From the NCBI GenBank assembly GCA_044238935.1, contig JBIICI010000007.1:27885-91884 (forward strand): DNA of 64,000 nt. The letters are read 5' to 3'. Shown piece after piece: positions 1-8,904 of this stretch. Numbering within the stretch: position 1 is the first letter of the stretch; each line of letters opens with the position of its first letter. Position numbers and translations under genes: made by a program. The notes under the pieces were generated by a model that was given only the letters and a program-made list of their open reading frames with translations, was not told the origin of the DNA and made no database searches. This DNA is from JBIICI01 sp044238935. Its GTDB lineage: Bacteria > Pseudomonadota > Alphaproteobacteria > Micavibrionales > Micavibrionaceae.

Positions 1-33
1 TGTTTTCTTGCATTCTTGACGTATAATGGAAAA

Positions 34-2355
34 ATGACAGATATACAAATGCCCAATGATGATGAAATGATTGCCTTTATCGCCAGTGTTGGCGTTCCTA
101 TTCCACGGCGTGAAATCGCGAAATCCTTTGCGATTAAGGGATCAGGGGCGCGGACGATTTTAAAGGAACAGCTTACAAAGCTAGCAGATGCAGGGCGTTT
201 GACGCGCCATGCAGGTAAGGCCTATGCGCTGCCTAGTGGCTTGCCTGAAGTGCTGGTGTTACGCATTACGCACCGCAATGCGGAGGGCGAATGGATGGCA
301 ACGCCGTTGGAAGAGGGCGAAATTCACAATGCCCAGATTTTTATTGAGGAGACCAAGCGCACAGAGCCTGTGGTGATTGGCGATCATGTTTTAGCCAAAT
401 TACGCCGCGTTGATGCCCAGCATTACCAAGCCCGTATCATTCGGAAAATTGAGGCAAGCCGCCATGATGTCGTGGGGCGTGCAGTACGCGAAGGCACGCA
501 GTGGGTGCTGTATCCCATTCACCGTAAACAAAAAACCCATTACCCTGTGATCTTTGATGGATCACATCCTGTGAAAGACGGCGAAATTTTACGCGCCAGC
601 CTGATCCGTGCGCAAGGCACGCATCAATTCAAAGCCAAAGTCACGCATATTTACGGCAATGAAAATGACCCAAAAATCATATCGCTGCTGAGTGCGCATG
701 AGGCTGATCTGCCACTCGAATTCCCTGATGAGGTGATTGCGCAAACCGTTGGCATGACCGTGCCGCCGCTGGATAAGCGCGAAGATTTGCGCCTCTATCC
801 TTTGGTCACGATTGACGGGGCGGATGCGCGGGATTTTGATGATGCGGTTTTTGCTGAGCCTGTGAGCGCGGATCAAGCCAAGCGCAAAAACGGTAAAATT
901 GCCACATGGCATTTGATTGTTGCCATTGCCGATGTCGCGCATTATGTGCGCCCCAACAGCCCCCTAGATAAAGAGGCCTATAGCCGCGGCAATTCCACCT
1001 ATTTCCCTGATCGCGTGATTCCGATGCTGCCGGAGGCGTTGTCGAATGATCTTTGTTCCCTGCGTCCGCATGAAGATCGCGCTTGTATGGCGTTTCATCT
1101 ATGGATTGATGATATGGGCGCGATGGTGGATTATCAGATCACGCGCGCCCTGATGCGCTCTGTGGCGCGATTAACCTATGAACAAGTCCAAGCCGCCAAA
1201 GACGGCATGATGGATGCCTTGATCGCGCCGATTATGGATCATGTGATTCAACCGCTTTATCATGCCTTTGAGATTTTAGACAAAGCCCGTCAAAAACGCG
1301 GTGCGTTGGATTTAGATTTACCAGAGCGCAAAATCATCATCAATGAAGACGGCGAAATGACCGGCGTGCAAAATCGGGAACGATTGGATAGCCATAAATT
1401 GATCGAAGAATTTATGGTGCTGGCCAATGTCGCCGCTGCGCAATCGCTGGAGGATAAGAATGCGCCCTGTATTTACCGCGTGCATGATGTGCCATCCAAT
1501 GATAAAATTGACGTGCTCCATGATTTCGTCCAAGGCTTTCAATTAAGCTTTTCAAAGGGCAATAAAATTGAGCCGCGCCGTTTTAACCAACTCCTATCCC
1601 AAGCGCGTGGTCAAGTTTTTGGGCATTTGATCAACCAAATGGTGCTCCGCAGTCAATCACAGGCGATTTATCATTCTGACAATATTGGGCATTTTGGCTT
1701 AGCGTTGGATCGCTATGCACATTTTACCTCCCCCATTCGCCGCTATGCAGATTTGATCGTGCATCGCAGTTTGATTAAGGCGTATAATTTAGGGGAGGGG
1801 GCTTTAAGTGATTATGAAACCTCCACCCTGCACCAAATCGCCGAACATATTTCCACAACAGAGCGCAGATCAGTGGATGCCGAACGCAGCGCCGTGGATC
1901 GATTCTCCAGTGCGTATTTATCCACGCAAATTGGCGCAACCTTTGCAGGACGCATTGCAGGCCTATCGCGGCATGGGTTGTTTGTTGCCTTGATTGACAA
2001 TGGAGCAGAAGGGTTTATTCCGATTCGGTCTTTGGATAATGATTATTACCAGCATGACGAAAAAGCCTTTGCCCTGATCGGGGAGCGCACAGGGACAATC
2101 TTTCAAATGGGCGCAGGGGTTACGGTCAAGCTAAAAGAGGCAGACGGAATCAGTGGCAGCACGATTTTTGAGATTGTCAATGTTCATAAAGGCGCGGTCA
2201 TCGCAGGGTTTTCACCGATTATTGCGCCAAGGCAGAAGCCTGACAAACGCAAAAGTTCCTTTAAAAAGGGACAGGATCGCAAAGCTGATCACAAATCCAA
2301 GCCAGCTATAGGGAAGAAGCAAAAAAACTTTAAAGGGAATAAAAAATTAAGTTGA
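34..2355 (+). CDS. rnr: Ribonuclease R
   Basis: Processive 3'-to-5' exoribonuclease of the RNB family, which degrades structured RNA in the cytoplasm. About 773 residues, the normal size. Visible parts: an N-terminal winged-helix region (about 10-80), an OB/cold-shock-like region, the RNB domain with acidic cluster DARDFDDA near residue 264 and signature SPIRRYADLIVHR near 565, an S1 domain (about 630-720), and a lysine-rich tail. I prefer ATG 34 because GGAAAA precedes it. In-frame alternatives are TTG 16 and ATG 49. Upstream context is outside the window. A partial copy of the S1 and tail coding region lies downstream at 3233-3726. Family assignment is secure. Confidence 0.96.
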   Translation: MTDIQMPNDDEMIAFIASVGVPIPRREIAKSFAIKGSGARTILKEQLTKLADAGRLTRHAGKAYALPSGLPEVLVLRITHRNAEGEWMATPLEEGEIHNAQIFIEETKRTEPVVIGDHVLAKLRRVDAQHYQARIIRKIEASRHDVVGRAVREGTQWVLYPIHRKQKTHYPVIFDGSHPVKDGEILRASLIRAQGTHQFKAKVTHIYGNENDPKIISLLSAHEADLPLEFPDEVIAQTVGMTVPPLDKREDLRLYPLVTIDGADARDFDDAVFAEPVSADQAKRKNGKIATWHLIVAIADVAHYVRPNSPLDKEAYSRGNSTYFPDRVIPMLPEALSNDLCSLRPHEDRACMAFHLWIDDMGAMVDYQITRALMRSVARLTYEQVQAAKDGMMDALIAPIMDHVIQPLYHAFEILDKARQKRGALDLDLPERKIIINEDGEMTGVQNRERLDSHKLIEEFMVLANVAAAQSLEDKNAPCIYRVHDVPSNDKIDVLHDFVQGFQLSFSKGNKIEPRRFNQLLSQARGQVFGHLINQMVLRSQSQAIYHSDNIGHFGLALDRYAHFTSPIRRYADLIVHRSLIKAYNLGEGALSDYETSTLHQIAEHISTTERRSVDAERSAVDRFSSAYLSTQIGATFAGRIAGLSRHGLFVALIDNGAEGFIPIRSLDNDYYQHDEKAFALIGERTGTIFQMGAGVTVKLKEADGISGSTIFEIVNVHKGAVIAGFSPIIAPRQKPDKRKSSFKKGQDRKADHKSKPAIGKKQKNFKGNKKLS

Positions 2356-2463
2356 ATCTTCTATTTTTTTATAGTAACAATGTTTTACATAGTTAAATCT
2401 AGTTATATCCAGAATGACCAAGTTTATAAAAACTGATACTTATATTTGACAGAGGAAACGTTG

Positions 2464-2973
2464 ATGATATCTAAACAATTTAATGCGCTATTTTTAATTA
2501 TTGGATCTGCTATTGGATCTGCTGTTTTTTTGACTGGATGTGATGAAAAAATCAACTCCCAAAAAAGTGAACAGGCAAAATCCAGAGAAATTGGATCAAT
2601 TAGCACTGATTTCAATTTATTGGGATTAAATAGTTCCGTGCACGTGAAAGGGTTTGATGATCCTGATATTGAGGGCATTACCTGTTATATCAGCTTTCCT
2701 GTTAAAGGCGGCGTAAAAGGCGCATTGGGATTAGCCGATCAAACATCTGATGCCAGCATTGCTTGTATTCAAACAGCCAAAATAACTGCCCCTAAAAATT
2801 TGTCACCACAGAAAACCATATTTAATGAGCAGCGCAATCTTTTTTTCAAGAATTTAAACGTTATTCGTTACTATGATAATTCCAGAAACGTCGTCATTTA
2901 TCAAACCACCACGCGGCAATTGTTCGATGGATCCCCAAAAAGTAGCTTATCGGCAGTGTCGTTGGGTTTTTAA
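2464..2973 (+). CDS. CreA-like lipoprotein
   Basis: Small predicted lipoprotein of about 169 residues with an N-terminal hydrophobic stretch and lipobox LTGC (Cys26), so it is probably anchored in the envelope. The body resembles the CreA family: a central GITCYISFPVKGG stretch and a C-terminal segment with VIRYYD...NVVIYQTTTRQLFDGSPKSS. CreA is conserved in proteobacteria but its biochemical role is not established. The start at ATG 2464 is favoured by AGAGGA about eight bases upstream; an in-frame TTG at 2446 would put residues before the signal peptide. It stands alone between rnr and the rnr-derived pseudogene. Confidence 0.8.
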   Translation: MISKQFNALFLIIGSAIGSAVFLTGCDEKINSQKSEQAKSREIGSISTDFNLLGLNSSVHVKGFDDPDIEGITCYISFPVKGGVKGALGLADQTSDASIACIQTAKITAPKNLSPQKTIFNEQRNLFFKNLNVIRYYDNSRNVVIYQTTTRQLFDGSPKSSLSAVSLGF

Positions 2974-3019
2974 GACACGTTAATCATTTTATATGATTTT
3001 CGCGATAAGATAATCCATT

Positions 3020-3726
3020 ATGGCGACCAGTTATACGCATTTGGATCAGTTCTTAAATGTCTTAAAACCCTTTGTGTTAATTGAGAACCAAGGGCGCGTA
3101 TCGATTTTTCAAGGATCATTACGCGATTTAAGAGATACAGATGAGATTTTGGAATTATCCAAACGATATGATAGCGATATCGTCTTTTTCTCTCCCTTTC
3201 GTACGCATGGGCATGAGCCAATCTTGTCCATGTCGGTGGACGCCGAACGCAGCGCAGTGGATCGTTTTTCCAGTGCGTATTTTCTACGCAAATTGGCGTG
3301 ACCTTTGCAGGACGCATTGCAGGGCTGTCGTGGCATGGGTTGTTTGTTGCCTTGATTGACAATGGCGCGGAAGGGTTTATTCCTGTCAGATCATTAGATA
3401 ATGATTATTACCATCACGATGAAAAAGCCTTTGCCCTGATCGGGGAGCGCACAGGCACAATCTTTCAAATGGGCGCAGGGGTTACGGTCAAGCTAAAAGA
3501 GGCAGACGGCATCAGTGGCAGCACGATTTTTGAGATTGTGAATATCCATAAAGGTGCGGTGATAGAGGGGTTTTCCCCCATTATTGCCCCACGGCAAAGA
3601 CCAGATAAACGTAAGCGGTCGTTTAAAAAAGGGCAGGAGCGCAAAGAGCAAGGGAATAAACCTTTTTCAAAACCGACAAAGGATAGGCCGGCTAAAAAAT
3701 CAGGGAATAAACCGAACAGGCTCTAA
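3020..3726 (+). pseudogene. Partial copy of the rnr 3' end, fused to foreign 5' sequence and frameshifted
   Basis: From about 3233 to 3726 the DNA is a close copy of rnr 1870-2290 (end of the RNB domain, the S1 domain and the basic tail). The copy has lost one base near 3285 (rnr reads GTATTTATCCACGC, the copy GTATTTTCTACGC), which breaks it into two frames: 3020-3301 and 3298-3726. The first 70 codons (3020-3230) do not come from rnr. Their end (DIVFFSPFR...HGHEPILSM) faintly recalls the N-terminal region of chorismate-using enzymes, but that is only an impression. The second frame could still be translated as a stand-alone S1 protein of 142 residues. I read the whole as decayed duplication debris. 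Confidence 0.8.
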
Positions 3727-3768
3727 CGGATGTGCCTTTTTTATGGGGTAAATTTGTGGGGTTTAAAA

Positions 3769-3844
3769 TGGTGACTGCTGTGGGATTCGAACCCACGACC
3801 TACTGATTAAAAGTCAGTTGCTCTACCGGCTGAGCTAAGCAGTC
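3769..3844 (-). tRNA. tRNA-Lys (TTT)
   Basis: Read on the minus strand this folds as a 76-nt cloverleaf. The acceptor GACTGCT pairs with AGCAGTC, the D-arm is GCTC/GAGC, the anticodon stem ACTGA/TCAGT carries loop CTTTTAA (anticodon TTT), and the T-arm is GTGGG TTCGAAT CCCAC. The 3' CCA is encoded. A good promoter lies about 50 bases upstream (3895-3923). Confidence 0.97.
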
Positions 3845-3894
3845 ACTTGATGTTTATTTAATCATAAAAATGTAAATAAACGGTAACGAAGGGC

Positions 3895-3923
3895 AACATA
3901 CTGTGTTTAGAGTATCGGGTCAA
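3895..3923 (-). promoter_or_regulatory. Sigma-70 type promoter for tRNA-Lys
   Basis: On the minus strand TTGACC, a 17-base spacer and TATGTT precede the tRNA by about 50 bases. The -35 matches five of six consensus positions and the -10 four of six. It lies in the gap between the zapE stop and the tRNA. Confidence 0.6.
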
Positions 3924-3952
3924 GCATTTTTATAAAAAATTATGCATCTTCA

Positions 3953-5110
3953 TTATGAATAGGGATGGGGAATATTTTGTGACCACCATTCTTGGGTTTG
4001 CATTTCCTTTAAACGGCTTAGGGTACGGGCGTAAACAAATTCATGATCGCTGCCTTGATACAGAATTTCCGCAGGGTTTTCTGCCCGAAAAATTAATTTT
4101 GTGCCATGATCATAAAATATATCAATCGCATTAATAAACCGTCGTGCAGGGTTGCGGTGTGTATCATTCATGGTGATGATTCCATCAATGAATATATAAT
4201 CAAAATAATGTGCAAGGCTTAAGAAATCTTCTGCCCCTATGGGGGATTCAAATAAATCATGCCAGCCAAAGCAGGCTATATTTTTATTGTGTTGTGTTTG
4301 GTACGATTCGTTTACTAAAAAATGACGATCACGCACATTTAAGGTCACAGGCGCGGCAATTGCCCCATGCGTGAGGGTTGATTTTAGCCTATCAAATTGC
4401 GCTTGTGTTGCTGTATTTAGCGGGTAAAAATAACAGCCTTGTTGCAATAAATTTTGTTGGCGGTAGTCTGTGGGGCTGTTTAAATAATGCACATCCATGA
4501 CGCTGTTAATCAGTTCAATAAATGGTAAAAATCGCGCGCGCTGCAGACCGTTTAAATATAAATCCTCTGGCGGGCGGTTGCTGGTGGTAATAATGATCAA
4601 TCCGCGATCAAATAATGCCGTGAATAAGCGCGATAAAATCATGGCATCGGCAACATCTTCGACCTGAAATTCATCGAAACATAAGAGCCGATAATCATGT
4701 GATAATTGCCGTGCATATAAAATCAACGCATCTTCGTTTTGTGTGCTGCGATGGGCGTGCAAGAATTTTTGGGTGTCGATCATAAATTTTTGAAAATGCG
4801 TGCGATATTTTGGTACATCGATATGATCATAAAATAAATCCATCAACATGGTTTTGCCACGCCCGACCCCACCATATAAATAAAATCCTGCATAAGGTTG
4901 GGTTTGTTTTTTCTTTCGCATAAAAGAAAGCAAAGCAGGCAGCTGTTTGGGAACAGAATCCTGCAACGCATCTGCAACTTTTTGAAAATAGGCAATCGAT
5001 TCCATTTGTGCAGGATCTTCATCCAATGCATGGGTTTTTAAATAATCATGATAGATCGCATTAAAATTCATCATTTTGTGTGGCATCAATGGGAGGATTG
5101 GAAAGCGCAT
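3953..5110 (-). CDS. zapE: AFG1/ZapE family P-loop ATPase
   Basis: Cytoplasmic P-loop ATPase of the AFG1 family; the E. coli member ZapE associates with the division ring. Walker A GGVGRGKT is at residues 80-87 and Walker B-like LLCFDEF near 150-156, followed by VEDVADAMILSRLF, which is typical of the family. Length about 385 residues fits. The longest start (ATG 5110) overlaps the 3' end of tatC by about 50 bases; ATG at 5086, 5074 or 5071 would shorten the overlap and still leave the domain whole. It is the last gene of the scpA-scpB-tat run on the minus strand. Confidence 0.9.
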   Translation of the reverse strand: MRFPILPLMPHKMMNFNAIYHDYLKTHALDEDPAQMESIAYFQKVADALQDSVPKQLPALLSFMRKKKQTQPYAGFYLYGGVGRGKTMLMDLFYDHIDVPKYRTHFQKFMIDTQKFLHAHRSTQNEDALILYARQLSHDYRLLCFDEFQVEDVADAMILSRLFTALFDRGLIIITTSNRPPEDLYLNGLQRARFLPFIELINSVMDVHYLNSPTDYRQQNLLQQGCYFYPLNTATQAQFDRLKSTLTHGAIAAPVTLNVRDRHFLVNESYQTQHNKNIACFGWHDLFESPIGAEDFLSLAHYFDYIFIDGIITMNDTHRNPARRFINAIDIFYDHGTKLIFRAENPAEILYQGSDHEFVYARTLSRLKEMQTQEWWSQNIPHPYS

Positions 5111-5852
5111 GTCGTTCCATCCATGCTACACATAGAACGGAAATTTCATATAAGGCATAAAGGGGGATGGCAAGTAAAATTTGACTGAGTAAATCAGGCG
5201 GTGTTAGAACGGCTGCAATCGTCAAGACAATCACAATCACATAACGACGAATGGCGCGTAATTGTGCAGCTTTGATAAAACCTAATTTCGCCAGTAATAA
5301 TAATAAAACGGGCAATTCAAAACATAATCCGAAAGCAAAGCATAAGGTAATGACCAAGTTTAGATAATCCCCAATACGCGCTTCCATTTGAATGGGTAAT
5401 AATGTTTGTTCCGCGCTGCTTTGGAAGCCTAAGAAAAATTTCAATGATAAAGGCATGATATAAAAAAATGCCAATGATGCGCCTGTGAAAAATAAAATAG
5501 GGGTGGCACATAAAAATGCCCGAAAAATTGATTTTTCATTTTTATATAAAGCAGGGGCAATAAAGCGCCAAATTTGAATCAGAATAACAGGAAAGCTGAT
5601 AAATAATCCTGTGATAAAGGCAAGCTTTAAATAGGTTACGAATCCTTCGCTCATATTGGTGTAAATCATGCGCTGTGTATTATGAACATCGCCGTCTTTC
5701 ATGGCATAGGCCAAGGGCTTCATTAAAAAGCTGTAAATTTTATCCGCGGATAAATACGCAACGATACTGATGCATAAAACCGCAAACACGCATTTTATAA
5801 CGCGCTGTTTTAGTTCGTTTAAATGTTCGGTGATATGGCTAAAATCGGTCAT
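5061..5852 (-). CDS. tatC: Sec-independent translocase subunit TatC
   Basis: Multi-spanning inner-membrane core of the twin-arginine translocase, which binds the signal peptides of folded substrates together with TatB. About 263 residues, with the conserved start HITEHLNELKQRV, the family region YTNMSEGFVTYLKLAFITG, and six predicted membrane spans. Its start overlaps the end of tatB by 14 bases and its end overlaps the longest zapE start, which indicates tight translational coupling. The order tatA-tatB-tatC downstream of scpAB is typical of alphaproteobacteria. Confidence 0.97.
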   Translation of the reverse strand: MTDFSHITEHLNELKQRVIKCVFAVLCISIVAYLSADKIYSFLMKPLAYAMKDGDVHNTQRMIYTNMSEGFVTYLKLAFITGLFISFPVILIQIWRFIAPALYKNEKSIFRAFLCATPILFFTGASLAFFYIMPLSLKFFLGFQSSAEQTLLPIQMEARIGDYLNLVITLCFAFGLCFELPVLLLLLAKLGFIKAAQLRAIRRYVIVIVLTIAAVLTPPDLLSQILLAIPLYALYEISVLCVAWMERHALSNPPIDATQNDEF

Positions 5853-6156
5853 CTTTTATCTGTGATTTTGATTGTTTTTTAGCCTCTTTTTTGGGGGCAG
5901 GGGATGTCTGTTCTATGACAGGCAGTGGCGTCATGACAGGGGGGGCGGAGGGTGCATAGGGGTCTTTTGTCTGTGCGGCGGCGTCTTGTTCTTGCATAAA
6001 ATGATCCATGCGCATGGATAGGCTATAATGAATATGGCGAATTTGGCGCATGATTTTACCAAACTGATAGGCAAGGCGTGGCAGATCCTGTGGCTTTATC
6101 ACCAACAAAGCAACAATCGCAATAAAAATTAGCTCACTAAAACCAAAACCCATCAT
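5839..6156 (-). CDS. tatB: Sec-independent translocase protein TatB
   Basis: Single-span inner-membrane protein of about 105 residues that forms the substrate receptor with TatC. The N-terminus MMGFGFSELIFIAIVALLV, a hinge, and an amphipathic helix (PQDLPRLAYQFGKIMRQIR) follow the TatB pattern. A proline/lysine-rich polar tail comes after. It sits between tatA and tatC. TatB assignment over TatA rests on the GFSEL motif with glutamate at the start of the membrane helix and on gene order. Confidence 0.93.
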   Translation of the reverse strand: MMGFGFSELIFIAIVALLVIKPQDLPRLAYQFGKIMRQIRHIHYSLSMRMDHFMQEQDAAAQTKDPYAPSAPPVMTPLPVIEQTSPAPKKEAKKQSKSQIKDDRF

Positions 6157-6177
6157 CGCAGGATGTATCCAAATCGC

Positions 6178-6387
6178 TTATCCATCAACAATATCATCAG
6201 ATTTTTTGCTTTGATCATGGGTGATTTTTGATGATTTGACCTCTTCGTCCCCTGTTTCATTCAATCCTTTTTTAAAGCTATGGAATCCTTTGCCCAAATC
6301 TTCCATAATTTTGGGGAATCGTCCTGCACCGAATAAAAAGAAAATCGCTAAGACCACAAGGGCAAGATGGGAAAAGCTGAGACCCAT
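6178..6387 (-). CDS. tatA: Sec-independent translocase protein TatA
   Basis: Pore-forming subunit of the twin-arginine translocase, about 69 residues. It starts MGLSFSHLALVVLAIFFLFGAGRFPKI: a short membrane helix, the FGAGRFP hinge, then an amphipathic helix and a charged tail. I set the start at ATG 6387 because it puts the helix at the N-terminus as in all TatA proteins. The frame stays open further upstream into scpB, which is overlap rather than coding. It begins only a few bases after the scpB stop. Confidence 0.93.
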   Translation of the reverse strand: MGLSFSHLALVVLAIFFLFGAGRFPKIMEDLGKGFHSFKKGLNETGDEEVKSSKITHDQSKKSDDIVDG

Positions 6388-6391
6388 AATA

Positions 6392-7072
6392 TTACTCACT
6401 TTCATCAGGTTCGTTTTGTTGATCGAATAATAGACCGTTTTCAATACCGCCTGCAAGTGTATTTTCAATGGCAGGGCGGCGATCCAACAGACCTGCGGAT
6501 TTTAAATCATCAAGGCGCGGCAGATCATTTAAATTTTCTAACCCAAAATGCACTAAAAAATCATTCGTGGTAACCCATGTTAAGGGGCGACCTGCTGTTT
6601 CACGGCGCCGCCCCGGTTTGATCCATCCACATTCCATTAACACATCCAGTGTGCCTTTATGCACAGCAACGCCACGAATAGTTTCAATATCGGCACGGGT
6701 TAGGGGTTGGTGATAGGCAATAATGGCCATGGTTTCCAGTGCGGCTTTGGATAATTTTTTATCAAATGTTTTATCCATCGATAAAAACGGCGTCATATCG
6801 GCATGTGTTCGGAATGACCAAAATCCATCCGATTCCCACAGGATAAAACCCCGATTTTTGTAAAAATCGCGTAAATAAAGAACAATATCACGCACGGGTA
6901 AAGGAACAGCGACATTATGCTGAATCCGATCACGGATCATCTCAAGGCTTAAGGGGGTATTTGCTGCAAACAAAATAGCCTCAATCGCGCGAATATGATC
7001 TGATTCAACGGGTGTGCCGTTAATGGCGATAATTTCAATATCTTTTTTATTTTTCTGTATATTTAGGGTCAT
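6392..7072 (-). CDS. scpB: Segregation and condensation protein B
   Basis: Winged-helix partner of ScpA in the SMC condensin complex, which compacts and separates chromosomes. About 226 residues. The conserved core is visible: AIEAILFAANTPLS near the start, ALETMAIIAYHQPLTRADIETIRGV in the middle, and WIKPGRRRETAGRPLTWVTT, followed by FLVHFGLENLNDLP. It lies 14 bases after scpA and just before tatA, the usual alphaproteobacterial arrangement. The smc gene itself is not in the window. Confidence 0.95.
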   Translation of the reverse strand: MTLNIQKNKKDIEIIAINGTPVESDHIRAIEAILFAANTPLSLEMIRDRIQHNVAVPLPVRDIVLYLRDFYKNRGFILWESDGFWSFRTHADMTPFLSMDKTFDKKLSKAALETMAIIAYHQPLTRADIETIRGVAVHKGTLDVLMECGWIKPGRRRETAGRPLTWVTTNDFLVHFGLENLNDLPRLDDLKSAGLLDRRPAIENTLAGGIENGLLFDQQNEPDESE

Positions 7073-7086
7073 TTTTGTGTCCTGCT

Positions 7087-7911
7087 TTATTGAATAGGAA
7101 CAATTTGTCGAATGTAGATAGGGGCAAATAAACTATCTTGGCGAATATCAATGTCACCCTGTTTTGCCATTTCCAATCCCACGGTAAAAAGCGATGCCAT
7201 AGCAGAGCGTGTATAAAGGCTGTTGCGTGTGTTTTTAGGAAAAAAGCTGTTTAATGTTGTCCATGTTGAATAGCGACCATTGCGGGGCAGTGCGCCTAAC
7301 ATGGCTTCAAAGCGATCAAAGGCCACTTCCATCGACATCAGGGACATGGGCGGTAAGCTATAGCCCTCAGGTGCATGGCGTTGTTGGATTTCACCATAGG
7401 CTTGGATTAAGTCAAAAAAGCTGGCTTGGTGACGAATTTCAGTTTCTGTGCCTAAGGATTCTGTATCAATGCGGTGACCTCTTGGGAATATATCCATGCC
7501 CATGCGGGGGCGTTTTAATAAGGTTTCAGCACAATCTTTCATGGCTTCTAAACGCCGTAACTGAAAGGCAAGGGCGGCGGCCATTTCATCGCCAGAGGGC
7601 ATGTTTTCATCCACCGTATCATCGGCGGGTAATAATAAGCGCGATTTTAAATAGGCCAGCCATGTTGCCATGACCAAATATTCCGCCGCAATATCTAGTT
7701 TCAAAGACCGCGCTTGGTCAATATAGGATAAATATTGTTGCGCCAGCTTTAAAACAGAAATACGACGCAAATCAACTTTTTGGCGCTGTGCCAACGTCAA
7801 GAGAAGGTCAATCGGGCCTTCAAACCCTTCTAAATCCAATAATAAAGCATCGGAAAGATCATGGTTTATATCGATGGCCGCTATGTCATTTGTGTCATCG
7901 TTTGTTTTCAT
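7087..7911 (-). CDS. scpA: Segregation and condensation protein A
   Basis: Kleisin subunit that bridges the SMC heads. About 274 residues. The N-terminal signature LEGFEGPIDLLLTLAQRQKVDL and the following ISVLKLAQQYLSYI and AAEYLVMATWLAYLKSRLLLP are diagnostic of ScpA. The C-terminal winged-helix region (TWTTLNSFFP...RSAMASLFTVGLEMAKQG) contacts an SMC head in known structures. It follows nagZ after 6 bases and precedes scpB, so the three are probably cotranscribed. Confidence 0.95.
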   Translation of the reverse strand: MKTNDDTNDIAAIDINHDLSDALLLDLEGFEGPIDLLLTLAQRQKVDLRRISVLKLAQQYLSYIDQARSLKLDIAAEYLVMATWLAYLKSRLLLPADDTVDENMPSGDEMAAALAFQLRRLEAMKDCAETLLKRPRMGMDIFPRGHRIDTESLGTETEIRHQASFFDLIQAYGEIQQRHAPEGYSLPPMSLMSMEVAFDRFEAMLGALPRNGRYSTWTTLNSFFPKNTRNSLYTRSAMASLFTVGLEMAKQGDIDIRQDSLFAPIYIRQIVPIQ

Positions 7912-7917
7912 GTTTGA

Positions 7918-8895
7918 TTATGCCGATAAAATATGAGGATAGTCATGCATGTTTTGTGCATAAAGACGTTGTGCACGATCAGAAAGGGCAGGGATCTGCG
8001 CGGCAATTGCGATCATTTCATTCATATCCCCATTGCAATGTAAAACCAAATCTGAACCTGCTTGAATGGATAAAGAGGCTCTTTCCCCTATGTCAGCGAT
8101 GGTATCAAGGGCATGCATGGATAGATCATCACTCATGATCAAAATATCCAGCCCCAAATTTTTGCGGCAATAGTCTTGTAAAATAAAGGGTGAAAGCGAT
8201 GCTGGATATTTAGGATCAAGCGCCGTATAAATCACATGGGCGCTCATGCCCCACAGGGGAATATTTGAAACAGCACGAAAGGGTGCACCATCAATGGATA
8301 ATAATTTATCAACAGAATCATCTACTTGTGCAAGGTCAATATGCGTATCAACACAGGCCGCGCCGTGACCGGGTATATGCTTGATCACAGGCATAATCCC
8401 TGCCTCAAGCCAATATTCCACCGCCGCTGTTCCCAATATAGATACAATGTCAGGGGCATTTGAAAAAGCACGATTGCCGATAATGCCATGCGTTTGTGGT
8501 TGTAAGACATCCAAAACAGGGGCGCAATTCACATTAATGCCCGCCTCTTTTAATTCTGTGGCAATCGATAGAATTGTTTCTTTTAAATCTTTTAAGGCTT
8601 GAACAGGATCCGTTTGGTAAAGATCACCAAAATATTGGGCTGGTTTTTGTTCTGTCCAATGGGGAGGGCGTAATCGCGCCACGCGACCGCCTTCTTGGTC
8701 AATTAAAATGGGGGCGTGCCATCCGACACAATCGCGCAAAGACTGAGTGAGCGCCTTTAATTGCGTAGGATTATCGCAGTTTCGTTGAAACAGAATAAAG
8801 CCAAAAGGACGGTTTTGCTGAAAAAAAGCTTTTTCTTCTTCGCTTAAAACTGTCCCTTTCAGGCCAAAAATAACAGATTTTGCCTGTTTCCACAT
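7918..8895 (-). CDS. nagZ: Beta-N-acetylhexosaminidase NagZ
   Basis: Cytoplasmic glycoside hydrolase family 3 enzyme that removes N-acetylglucosamine from muropeptides during cell-wall recycling. About 325 residues. The family hallmark KHIPGHG...DTHIDLAQVD is present, with the mobile-loop His/Asp pair used in GH3 NagZ catalysis, and the nucleophile region LIMSDDLSMHAL. DQEGGRVARL near residue 68 is also typical. It sits between the SPOR-domain gene and scpA, as in many alphaproteobacteria. Confidence 0.95.
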   Translation of the reverse strand: MWKQAKSVIFGLKGTVLSEEEKAFFQQNRPFGFILFQRNCDNPTQLKALTQSLRDCVGWHAPILIDQEGGRVARLRPPHWTEQKPAQYFGDLYQTDPVQALKDLKETILSIATELKEAGINVNCAPVLDVLQPQTHGIIGNRAFSNAPDIVSILGTAAVEYWLEAGIMPVIKHIPGHGAACVDTHIDLAQVDDSVDKLLSIDGAPFRAVSNIPLWGMSAHVIYTALDPKYPASLSPFILQDYCRKNLGLDILIMSDDLSMHALDTIADIGERASLSIQAGSDLVLHCNGDMNEMIAIAAQIPALSDRAQRLYAQNMHDYPHILSA

Positions 8896-8904
8896 GGTTT
8901 TGCC

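Noticed and set aside
16..27. TTGACG directly followed by TATAAT
   Set aside because: The two boxes have no spacer, so they cannot work together as a sigma-70 promoter. The upstream side is outside the window.
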